Positions 1-5,670 of a stretch of 6,920 bases of DNA are shown here, piece by piece; position 1 is the stretch's first letter, and each line of letters opens with the position of its first letter. This DNA comes from JAGOBX01 sp017999075 [NCBI: Candidatus Babelota bacterium] (GTDB lineage: Bacteria > JAGOBX01). The DNA is taken from NCBI GenBank assembly GCA_017999075.1, contig JAGOBX010000188.1, forward strand, positions 1-6,920, written 5' to 3'. The position numbers and the translations under genes are program-made. The notes beneath the pieces were generated by a model. It made no database searches and was not told the DNA's origin. It saw only the letters and a list, made by a program, of their open reading frames with translations.

Positions 1-456
1 GGAAGCGGTTTCGGAAGGCAATACAATCAAATTATTATTAGAAAATATTAATGTATAAACCTTTGATTGTCTTGAAAATTTGTTAAAATTTCAAAAAAAA
101 AATTTGATTTGGAAAAAGTTTGTCTGGCAGATTTTATGAAATTGCCTTTTAAAAATAGGGCGGTAAAGTATATATTTGCAAGTGCTTCGCTTCTTCATAT
201 TCCTAAAAAATATATTGATATAATTTTTTCAGGGTTATATGAAATCTTAGAAAAAAAAGGAAAAATTTTTTTTTCGCTGAAAAAAGGAGTAAGTGAAAAT
301 TCCGATGAAAATAAAAGATTTTTTGCTTATTATTCTGAATTTGAAATACTGAAAATAATGGAACGAAATAAGTTTAATAGTTTGGAAATTTCTACAATTC
401 CATCTGCTGATTCCAGAAAAATTGAATGGATAATGGTTTTTGCCGAAAAAATGTGA
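1..456 (+). pseudogene. Decayed class I SAM-dependent methyltransferase (5' end outside window)
   Basis: Remnant of a Methyltransf_11/25-type methyltransferase. The SAM-binding motif I, GSGFGR, is read at 1-18. The reading then continues one base out of step from about 20: NTIKLLLENINV, a TAA stop at 56-58, then TFDCLENLLKFQKK at 59-100. This matches the helix and second strand of the fold, with the acidic SAM-ribose residue in FD. After a run of ten A (93-102) the original frame resumes with KFDLEKVCLADFMKLPF and runs to the TGA at 454-456. The later part keeps family signatures: LADFMKLPF, ASASLLHIP, LEKKGKIFFSLKKG, RFFAYY and a terminal W-x-x-V-F-A. The spacing from GR to FD equals that of intact relatives, so little is missing apart from small indels. 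Three lesions (about +1 near 16-20, a stop, about -1 at the A run) make a pseudogene likelier than a sequencing error. The substrate cannot be told. The open remnant from TTG at 109 has no ribosome binding site and lacks the SAM site. Confidence 0.8.
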
Positions 457-473
457 ATTGAAAATCAGATGAA

Positions 474-494
474 ATAAATAAATGTTTTATTTAT
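474..494 (+). terminator. Weak all-A/T hairpin after the methyltransferase remnant
   Basis: ATAAATAAA (474-482) and TTTATTTAT (486-494) form a perfect 9-bp stem with a TGT loop, 18 bases after the stop of the remnant. It has no G:C pair and no long T tract, so it could be chance in A/T-rich DNA. It might weakly end transcription before the aminotransferase gene. Confidence 0.22.
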
Positions 495-523
495 ATTTGT
501 TGTACTAAAAATTTATATTGTTT

Positions 524-528
524 AAGGA
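524..528 (+). promoter_or_regulatory. Shine-Dalgarno AAGGA deciding the start of the aminotransferase
   Basis: AAGGA abuts a TTG at 529, so that TTG cannot be the start. The first usable in-frame start is ATG at 541, 12 bases downstream. The same stretch TTTAAGGATTG[G/A]TT recurs before the next gene at 1701-1714. Confidence 0.6.
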
Positions 529-540
529 TTGGTTAAAAAT

Positions 541-1644
541 ATGAAAATTGAACTTGTTGATTTAAAACGTCAATATGAAAAAATTAAAAATGAAATTGAT
601 TGCGCTATTAAAAAAGTTATAGAAAAAACAGCGTTTATTTCAGGAGAATTCGCTAAAAAATTTGAAAAAGAGTTTGCGGATTATCTTGGCGTTAAAAACT
701 GTATATGCGTAAGTAACGGCACAGATTCTTTATTTCTTGCCTTGCTTGGTATGGGAGTGAAAGATGGAGACGAGGTTATAGTCCCGGTAAATACATTTGT
801 GGCAACCGCTGAATCTGTTTGTAGAATTGGCGCTAAACCCGTATTTATTGATAATGACCCTGTAACTTATAATATTGATGTTTCGAAAATTGAAAAGGGA
901 ATCACATCAAAAACCAAGGCAATTATTCCTGTTCATTTATATGGCTGTCCTGCCGAAATGGATGAAATAATGAAATTGGCAAGTAAATACAAATTGAAAG
1001 TACTTGAAGATTCTGCTCAAGCTCATGGTGCGTTATACCGCGGGAAAAAAATTGGGACAATAGGAGATTGCGGCAGTTTTAGTTTTTATCCCGGGAAAAA
1101 TCTCGGAGCTTACGGAGATGCAGGTTGCATTGTAACTAATAACAATGAATTGGCTGAAAAGATCAGAATGCTGGCTGATCATGGAAGAACCGGGAAATAT
1201 GAGCACAAAATTATCGGGTTTAACCACAGGTTTGATGGAATACAGGGAGCGGTATTGTCTGTGAAACTGAAATATCTTGAAGAATGGAATGACCGAAGAA
1301 TTCAGATTGCAGAAATTTATAACAGAAATATAGATAACAGTAAATATATTTTACCGGAAATACCGGTTAATTTTAAATCTGTTTATCATCTATATGTTAT
1401 TAGAACTGAAAAATTTCTTCGTGAAACTGTAATGAAAAAATTAAATGAAAACGGAATAGCGTGCGGAATACATTATCCTGTACCACTGCATTTGCAGCAC
1501 GCATTTGAATTTCTCGGATACAGAAAAGGAGATTTCCCTGAATCGGAAAAATATTCAGAACAAATATTTTCTATCCCTATGCATCCTGAACTTGAAAATG
1601 ATGAAATTAAGTTGATTTGCAGGATTTTGAATTCTGTTTCTTGA
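541..1644 (+). CDS. DegT/DnrJ/EryC1/StrS-family PLP-dependent sugar aminotransferase
   Basis: A 367-residue fold-type I PLP enzyme of the size usual for this family. It transfers an amino group, usually from glutamate, onto a keto-sugar nucleotide in the cytoplasm, giving amino sugars for O-antigen, capsule or glycoprotein glycans. Visible motifs are VSNGTDSL (57-64, phosphate cup), VPVNTFVAT (PLP ring contact), HLYG (132-135) and EDSAQAHGA (156-164, with Asp157 for the pyridine nitrogen). SFSFYPGKNLGAYGDAG carries the Schiff-base lysine, Lys186. GFNHRFDGIQGA (226-237) and GIHYPVPLHLQ (from 309) are also typical. EDSAQAHGA resembles the FdtB/QdtB/TylB-like 3-aminotransferase branch, but the exact substrate is an inference I would not press. 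ATG 541 is chosen because the protein then begins IELVDLKRQY, the usual family N-terminus, and because of the AAGGA placement. The gene is intact, lies 72 bases before the lptF-like gene, and probably shares its transcript. Confidence 0.94.
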   Translation: MKIELVDLKRQYEKIKNEIDCAIKKVIEKTAFISGEFAKKFEKEFADYLGVKNCICVSNGTDSLFLALLGMGVKDGDEVIVPVNTFVATAESVCRIGAKPVFIDNDPVTYNIDVSKIEKGITSKTKAIIPVHLYGCPAEMDEIMKLASKYKLKVLEDSAQAHGALYRGKKIGTIGDCGSFSFYPGKNLGAYGDAGCIVTNNNELAEKIRMLADHGRTGKYEHKIIGFNHRFDGIQGAVLSVKLKYLEEWNDRRIQIAEIYNRNIDNSKYILPEIPVNFKSVYHLYVIRTEKFLRETVMKKLNENGIACGIHYPVPLHLQHAFEFLGYRKGDFPESEKYSEQIFSIPMHPELENDEIKLICRILNSVS

Positions 1645-1703
1645 TTGTGAATACAGGGTATAAGAAAACTGAATATAATTTTATAGACATAAAAAAATTA
1701 TTT

Positions 1704-1708
1704 AAGGA
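1704..1708 (+). promoter_or_regulatory. Shine-Dalgarno AAGGA supporting a TTG start
   Basis: AAGGA lies 8 bases before TTG 1717, normal spacing, which supports the TTG start of the permease gene. A TATAAT stands at 1674-1679, but no acceptable -35 hexamer lies 16-18 bases upstream, so a separate promoter here is unproven. Confidence 0.65.
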
Positions 1709-1716
1709 TTGATTGT

Positions 1717-2841
1717 TTGAAACCTAAAATTATTGAACGATATATTTTAAGTGTTTATATTCCTATATTTTTTTTAATATCTTTTTTGTTCCTGGTTTTT
1801 TTTGTAGTTGGAGACCTTGTAGATATTTCAAAAACAGTTATTACAAATTCCATAGATTTTTCTGTAATGACGGAATATTTCATAAATATTATACCGTTTT
1901 ATTATGTTAAATATATAATGCCGATTTCTAACTTGCTTGCGGTTTTTATTTCAATTGCTTTATTAATGAGGAATAATGAACTTATAGCAATGAGGTCATG
2001 CGGTTTATCTTCTGCATATATTTTTATGCCTATAATATTATTTTCAATTTTATTATCTGCTGTATCAATATATTTTTCTCTTGAAATAATACCTCAGCAT
2101 AAACAAAAAGCGCGTTCTGTGAAAAGCTACAAAATTAAATTAAAAGAAATTAATAACGATGTCATATACGATTTATTTTTAAATGTAAAAACAAATGTTA
2201 CAGTTTCTGCAGAATCGTTTCATTTTATGGATAAAACTTCGGTAAAAATTAATAAAATAACTTTGACAGAATCTGCCAACAGCATTATAAAAATGAGAAT
2301 TGACGCTGATGAATGCAGATATGAAAATTTTAACTGGATAATGTATAACGGAGCTAAACGGATTTGGTCTGGCGGAGAAGAAATAAGTATGATCCCGTTT
2401 GAAAAATTTAATTTGTCTAAAGAACTTGGTTTTAACGAATCGCCAGAAGATATTTATGCGTTATATAAAATTCAAAACATTGATAAAGATGAATTCACTT
2501 ATTCAGAATTGAAAAAATATTCTGTGCTTTTTAAAAAAACAGGATTTCAAAGCGAATGGATACTTACGGATTTGTATTATATGCTTTCATTTCCTTTAAG
2601 CAATGTGATTTTAATTCTGTTCGGTTTGCCAATAGCCGTACATTCTTCCAAAACCAATATTTCATACGGATTTGGCTTAAGTTTAATGATTTGTTTTGTT
2701 TTTTGGATCAGCACTTATATTTGTGTTGCTCTTGGGCATCGCGCTATTTTAGAACCGATAATTGCGACCAATTTAACAAATTTTGTTTTTTTTATTTTAA
2801 GTTTTGTCTTGAACAGTTATTTGAAAAATAAGACGATTTGA
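1717..2841 (+). CDS. LptF/LptG (YjgP/YjgQ) family LPS export permease subunit
   Basis: A 374-residue inner-membrane protein of the LptB2FG ABC transporter, which pulls lipopolysaccharide out of the inner membrane and feeds it to the periplasmic Lpt bridge. The layout is the family's: three N-terminal membrane helices (about 11-32, 54-83, 100-122), a soluble periplasmic beta-jellyroll region (about 130-275), and three C-terminal helices (about 286-306, 316-339, 347-368). The hallmark NNELIAMRSCGLS (86-98) is the cytoplasmic coupling segment that contacts the ATPase LptB, and the LILFGLPIAV segment (298-307) is also typical. Length is normal for the family. LptF and LptG cannot be told apart safely here, and no second copy or lptB is in the window. 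The start is TTG 1717, placed by the AAGGA 8 bases upstream. It follows the aminotransferase in the same direction and converges on an lpxH-like gene, so lipid A synthesis and export genes sit tail to tail. The gene appears intact. Confidence 0.92.
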   Translation: MKPKIIERYILSVYIPIFFLISFLFLVFFVVGDLVDISKTVITNSIDFSVMTEYFINIIPFYYVKYIMPISNLLAVFISIALLMRNNELIAMRSCGLSSAYIFMPIILFSILLSAVSIYFSLEIIPQHKQKARSVKSYKIKLKEINNDVIYDLFLNVKTNVTVSAESFHFMDKTSVKINKITLTESANSIIKMRIDADECRYENFNWIMYNGAKRIWSGGEEISMIPFEKFNLSKELGFNESPEDIYALYKIQNIDKDEFTYSELKKYSVLFKKTGFQSEWILTDLYYMLSFPLSNVILILFGLPIAVHSSKTNISYGFGLSLMICFVFWISTYICVALGHRAILEPIIATNLTNFVFFILSFVLNSYLKNKTI

Positions 2842-2848
2842 CTTTAAT

Positions 2849-2894
2849 AAAATAAAGTGATCTGAAAAAATATCAATTTGGTTTTACTTATTTT
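2849..2894. terminator. Possible stem between convergent genes
   Basis: The 97-base gap between the tail-to-tail genes contains AAAATAAAGT (2849-2858), which can pair with ACTTATTTT (2886-2894) with one bulged A, and the smaller CTTTA...TAAAG at 2842-2857. Either might act as a terminator for one or both strands, but the stems are almost pure A:T and the loop is long. No other feature was found in the gap. Confidence 0.2.
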
Positions 2895-2938
2895 AAGAAC
2901 TGCGATTCCATCCAAAAAATGAATGATTTCATATTAAG

Positions 2939-3727
2939 TTATGATTTTACTGAATATATTTCAATGTCTTCTGAACCGTCTTTGTTTATTCTTAGATAAT
3001 ATCCACCCCATTTTTGGAGTTTGCTTAAAACCATAAATTTAATGCGTTTTTTAATAGATAATGTTGTAAATTCTGATTGTGACAATGGTTTAATACGTAG
3101 TATATGGTTGTGTCCGCAGACCACTTTGTCAGGATTAATATCATTGATGTGAGAACATAGAGTTTTAAGTGATATAGAAAGATTAATCGGCTTTTTTGCG
3201 GCATTTTTTAGTGTGCTCAAATGGCGGAACTGCCTTATAATTATTATAGCTGCGTATTTTGGAATAAGTGTTGAAATTATTTTAATAATAACGCTTCTGC
3301 TGAATTTTCTCCATAATAAATATGAAATATCATTTGCGCAGAATATATCTCCGTGTGCGAGATAGTATTTTATTCCATTGATTGAAATTGAACATTCATC
3401 TCCTAACACTTTTATTCCTGTAGATTCTTCAAATTTTTTTCCGGCAAGAAAATCTCTGTTGCCTTTAATCAAAAATACAGGATATTTATTTTCTAATATA
3501 ATTTTTTTTATTTCTTTAAATATTTCATATTCTCCTGATAAATCATAAATTTTATTTTCAAACCAAAAGTCGACAAAATCTCCGAGTATAATTAAACATG
3601 AATTAGGAATTTTTGCGATTTTTGATAATATATCTGTAAAATTATTATTGATTTCAGGAGTTTTTTTGTTTAAATGAGGATCTGCAATCAGATAATAAGT
3701 TTCAAAACCATGGATTTGAACTTTCAT
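2939..3727 (-). CDS. lpxH: LpxH-like UDP-2,3-diacylglucosamine hydrolase (calcineurin-like metallophosphoesterase)
   Basis: A 262-residue calcineurin-like phosphoesterase, predicted to cleave UDP-2,3-diacylglucosamine to lipid X and UMP, a step of lipid A synthesis at the cytoplasmic face of the inner membrane. The dimetal ligands are in order: Asp16 and His18 (IADPHL), Asp50 (LGDFVDFWF), Asn90 (KGNRDFL), His125 (LAHGD), His206 and His208 (CGHNH). Their spacing closely follows that I recall for E. coli LpxH (D8, H10, D41, N79, H114, H195, H197). GNRDFL in place of the general GNHD is LpxH-like, and HGDIFCANDISYLLWR matches the LpxH HGD region. The segment around 145-172 (IIKIISTLIPKYAAIIIIRQF) corresponds to the helical lid that holds acyl chains. 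Oddities are DPH instead of the usual DLH and GHNH instead of GHTH. The ATG overlaps the stop of the upstream gene (ATGA), so it is translated last in this operon, probably by coupling. No Shine-Dalgarno is visible. Confidence 0.9.
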   Translation of the reverse strand: MKVQIHGFETYYLIADPHLNKKTPEINNNFTDILSKIAKIPNSCLIILGDFVDFWFENKIYDLSGEYEIFKEIKKIILENKYPVFLIKGNRDFLAGKKFEESTGIKVLGDECSISINGIKYYLAHGDIFCANDISYLLWRKFSRSVIIKIISTLIPKYAAIIIIRQFRHLSTLKNAAKKPINLSISLKTLCSHINDINPDKVVCGHNHILRIKPLSQSEFTTLSIKKRIKFMVLSKLQKWGGYYLRINKDGSEDIEIYSVKS

Positions 3728-4728
3728 TTTTCGAATTTGAAATATTTATATTGTTTTTCAGGATCGCTCTCTTTCTGTAGAGTAACCTGAAGTTCATGAC
3801 CGTCGGTTAAAAATTCTATTGTCCCATTAATGTCTGATCTGTAAAGATTAGTGCTGATTTTTTTTAATTTATCAAGCGTAGGTTGATGAGGATGACCGAA
3901 ATGGTTATTTTTACCGCACATTATTACAGCATATTTAGGCATTACTTCGTGTAAAAATTCTTCCGAAGTAGAAGAACGCGAACCATGATGCGCGATTTTT
4001 AAAACATCCGATTTAAGATCAGGAGAATCCCATAAAATAATCTTTTCGACTCCGTTTTCCATATCGCCTGTCAATAAAAATGATATATTAAAAAATTGCA
4101 TTTTTAATACTATTGACGAATTATTTGCGTATAATATATTTTCAGGTACAATATGAGCTACATTCAAGACTTTAGCTGTAACATTATCATCAAATGTAAG
4201 TATTTCATTTTTTTCAGGTATTGTATAACCTATATTTTTTTCCTTAACAAATTTTAAAATCTGCATATATTGAGAATTGGTTGTTTTGAAGCCTGTATCA
4301 ATCAATGATTTAACAGCAAGTTTTTTCAACAACGGAATCATTCCTCCGATATGATCAGCATGAGGATGGGAAATAATTAATTGATCTATTGATGAAATAT
4401 CATATTGCTTTAAATAATCAATTATTTTTTGACCGTTGCTTTTTTTATTATTGTCATTAGACGCTCCGGCATCAAGCACTATTGTTTTTTTGTTTGGAGT
4501 TATTATAATGGCAGCATCACCCTGACCTACATCAATAAAAGCTACAAGCAGTTTTCCCGGCTGCCATAATTGAGTCGGAATTGAAGAAACGCTGTGAATC
4601 TTATTATTTTCAAAAAAATAGAAATAATAAGACGCAAATAAAAATAAAAATATTAATGATAAGAATTTAATGATATTAGTGTTCTTATTTTGCATAACAA
4701 ATAAAGTATTTGTTTTACTGATTTTCAT
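3724..4728 (-). CDS. Membrane-anchored ComEC-like metallo-beta-lactamase-fold hydrolase
   Basis: A 334-residue protein whose hydrolase domain is related to the C-terminal domain of the DNA-uptake protein ComEC/Rec2. The short basic N-terminus and one hydrophobic helix (about 20-39) suggest export as a signal anchor or signal peptide. The enzyme domain follows: VAFIDVGQGDA (62-72), VLDAGA, the metal motif SHPHADHIGG (120-129; His121, His123, Asp125, His126), NNSSIVLKM (203-210), LLTGDM (219-223; Asp222), KIAHHGSRSS (245-253) and GHPHQP near 278-283. It lacks the ComEC competence membrane domain, so it is a stand-alone member. Such proteins are often predicted to act on nucleic acids or phosphodiesters, but the substrate is unknown. 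The ATG at 4728 is only 30 bases after the zinc-finger gene, and the stop overlaps the lpxH-like start, so it is the middle gene of an operon. Neither Met1 nor Met12 (4695) has a Shine-Dalgarno; Met12 would leave a tighter signal sequence and is a real alternative. Confidence 0.88.
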   Translation of the reverse strand: MKISKTNTLFVMQNKNTNIIKFLSLIFLFLFASYYFYFFENNKIHSVSSIPTQLWQPGKLLVAFIDVGQGDAAIIITPNKKTIVLDAGASNDNNKKSNGQKIIDYLKQYDISSIDQLIISHPHADHIGGMIPLLKKLAVKSLIDTGFKTTNSQYMQILKFVKEKNIGYTIPEKNEILTFDDNVTAKVLNVAHIVPENILYANNSSIVLKMQFFNISFLLTGDMENGVEKIILWDSPDLKSDVLKIAHHGSRSSTSEEFLHEVMPKYAVIMCGKNNHFGHPHQPTLDKLKKISTNLYRSDINGTIEFLTDGHELQVTLQKESDPEKQYKYFKFEK

Positions 4729-4758
4729 ATTTAAATTAATAAAAATTAAAATTATAAC

Positions 4759-5508
4759 TTATTTTTTCTTGAATAATTTTCCGAAAAAAGATAATCCTTT
4801 GGCTTTTGATTGTCCGGCAGAAGCTTCAATTTTATCTTTGTTTGCCGAGTAGCATTCTTTGCAATAATGTTTTTCACCTATTTTTACAAGACATTCATCG
4901 CAATAATCATTTCCGCATTCAGGGCATATTAAAAATGACTCTTTTGCAGGATGGTTTTTGCAAGGAAAATTTATTTTTGTATTTTGTAATGTATTTTCTG
5001 ATTTTTGGTTTGATTCACTTTTTTTTTCTTGAGAAACCAGGGCTTCATTTCCTTTGTTTGCCGATTTATTCTGGTTATCTGAAGATTCGTTATTCGGAAA
5101 AACATTATTTCCTGATGAAGTTTCTGCTGGCTGCGCAACTTCAGTATTGAGAAAAGAAGATTGCTGCTGAATTTCAGCATATATAGGAGAAGCTGAAAAT
5201 AAAACCCATTGGTTTGTTTCTGAATCGAAAATGTAATCTTCAGGTTTTAGTTCGGAGTTTATTAATTTTTCTTTTATAGAATCTATAGTAAGTGGTTCGC
5301 TTTGGACATTATTTACATAAAAATAATAAGTAGGTTTTAAATAAGCTTTGAATTGTTCGATTTGAGAAAGCATAACCCAGTTCTGAACAGAATTATCGAA
5401 AATATAAGAATTTGAATTGATTATTCCCTGACCAATAAAATCAATAATTTGTTCTGTTGAGTAAGGCCCTTCCTGTTTTTCATTTAAGTATAAAAACCAT
5501 TCATTCAT
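4759..5508 (-). CDS. Double GYF_2 (DUF4339) and B-box-like zinc-finger protein
   Basis: A 249-residue protein without signal peptide or membrane helix. Two GYF_2/DUF4339 repeats come first: 1-57 (WFLYLNEKQEGPYSTEQI ... YIFDNSVQNWVML) and 59-114 (YYFYVNNVQSEPLTIDSI ... YIFDSETNQWVLF). The second lacks the GPY motif and reads SEPLT. Such domains are presumed to bind peptides or proteins. A polar linker rich in Asn, Ser, Gln and Lys spans about 115-180. Then comes a B-box-like cross-brace zinc site: Cys183-x2-His186, Cys195-x2-Cys198, Cys203-x2-Cys206, His214, Cys216-x2-Cys219. The tail ends in a basic amphipathic KGLSFFGKLFKKK, which could touch membrane or nucleic acid. It is the first gene of the operon with the ComEC-like hydrolase and lpxH, with a strong promoter just upstream. 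The cellular role is unknown; an adaptor is the plainest inference. ATG 5508 is taken since it precedes the first GYF_2 strand directly. Confidence 0.86.
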   Translation of the reverse strand: MNEWFLYLNEKQEGPYSTEQIIDFIGQGIINSNSYIFDNSVQNWVMLSQIEQFKAYLKPTYYFYVNNVQSEPLTIDSIKEKLINSELKPEDYIFDSETNQWVLFSASPIYAEIQQQSSFLNTEVAQPAETSSGNNVFPNNESSDNQNKSANKGNEALVSQEKKSESNQKSENTLQNTKINFPCKNHPAKESFLICPECGNDYCDECLVKIGEKHYCKECYSANKDKIEASAGQSKAKGLSFFGKLFKKK

Positions 5509-5538
5509 AATTTTTTTGTTTCCATAAAAATTTATTTT

Positions 5539-5566
5539 ATTATATTTGAAAACGTTAAATTGTCAA
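5539..5566 (-). promoter_or_regulatory. Consensus sigma70 promoter of the zinc-finger/hydrolase/lpxH operon
   Basis: On the - strand a perfect TTGACA (5566-5561) and a perfect TATAAT (5544-5539) are separated by 16 bases. The start of transcription would be near 5532, giving a leader of about 24 bases before ATG 5508. It should be strong and appears to serve all three - strand genes, since no other good promoter is seen between them. Confidence 0.78.
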
Positions 5567-5597
5567 TTAATTATTTTTTAATTTTGAAATTTTGTTT

Positions 5598-5626
5598 TTG
5601 ACATTTTTCGTTTAATGAACTATTAT
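5598..5626 (+). promoter_or_regulatory. Sigma70 promoter of the TPR-protein gene
   Basis: A perfect TTGACA (5598-5603) and TATTAT (5621-5626), a one-base departure from consensus, are spaced by the optimal 17 bases. Transcription would begin near 5633, about 38 bases before the ATG at 5671. Its -35 box lies 31 bases from the -35 box of the opposite promoter, so the two are back to back. Confidence 0.75.
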
Positions 5627-5663
5627 TAAGATAAATTTTAAATGATATTTATATCTTAATAAT
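5622..5663. repeat. Perfect 12-bp inverted repeat over the -10 box and leader (possible operator)
   Basis: ATTATTAAGATA (5622-5633) is matched exactly by its inverse TATCTTAATAAT (5652-5663) across 18 bases. The left arm covers most of the -10 hexamer and the expected start of transcription, so it would hardly be transcribed. That favours a DNA-binding operator over an RNA hairpin. Chance is not excluded in DNA so rich in A and T. Confidence 0.5.
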
Positions 5664-5670
5664 TTGAAAT

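Noticed and set aside
93-102. A10 run as a phase-variation switch of an active methyltransferase
   Set aside because: A change in run length alone cannot restore the gene, because a stop codon at 56-58 and another frame change near 16-20 would remain.
109-456. A complete 115-residue small gene starting at TTG 109
   Set aside because: It begins in the middle of a methyltransferase fold, lacks the SAM-binding site, has no ribosome binding site, and the missing part is found just upstream in a shifted frame.
529-540. TTG start 12 bases upstream of the aminotransferase ATG
   Set aside because: It abuts the AAGGA ribosome binding site with no spacing, and the added residues are not typical of the family N-terminus.
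1033-1227. Short - strand reading frame inside the aminotransferase
   Set aside because: It is antisense to highly conserved catalytic motifs of that gene, has no family features, and is explained as a chance frame.
1674-1679. TATAAT as a separate promoter for the permease gene
   Set aside because: No -35-like hexamer is found at 16-18 bases; TTGTGA lies 23 bases away, and an isolated TATAAT is expected by chance in such A/T-rich DNA.
2556-2831. Second-frame reading in the 3' part of the permease gene
   Set aside because: It lies wholly within conserved membrane helices of the permease and its Phe/Cys-rich product looks like a shifted reading of those codons.
4670-5180. Several + and - strand frames over the hydrolase start and the zinc-finger gene
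   Set aside because: All are shadows of the two - strand genes, whose domains are clear. None has a start signal or recognisable domain.
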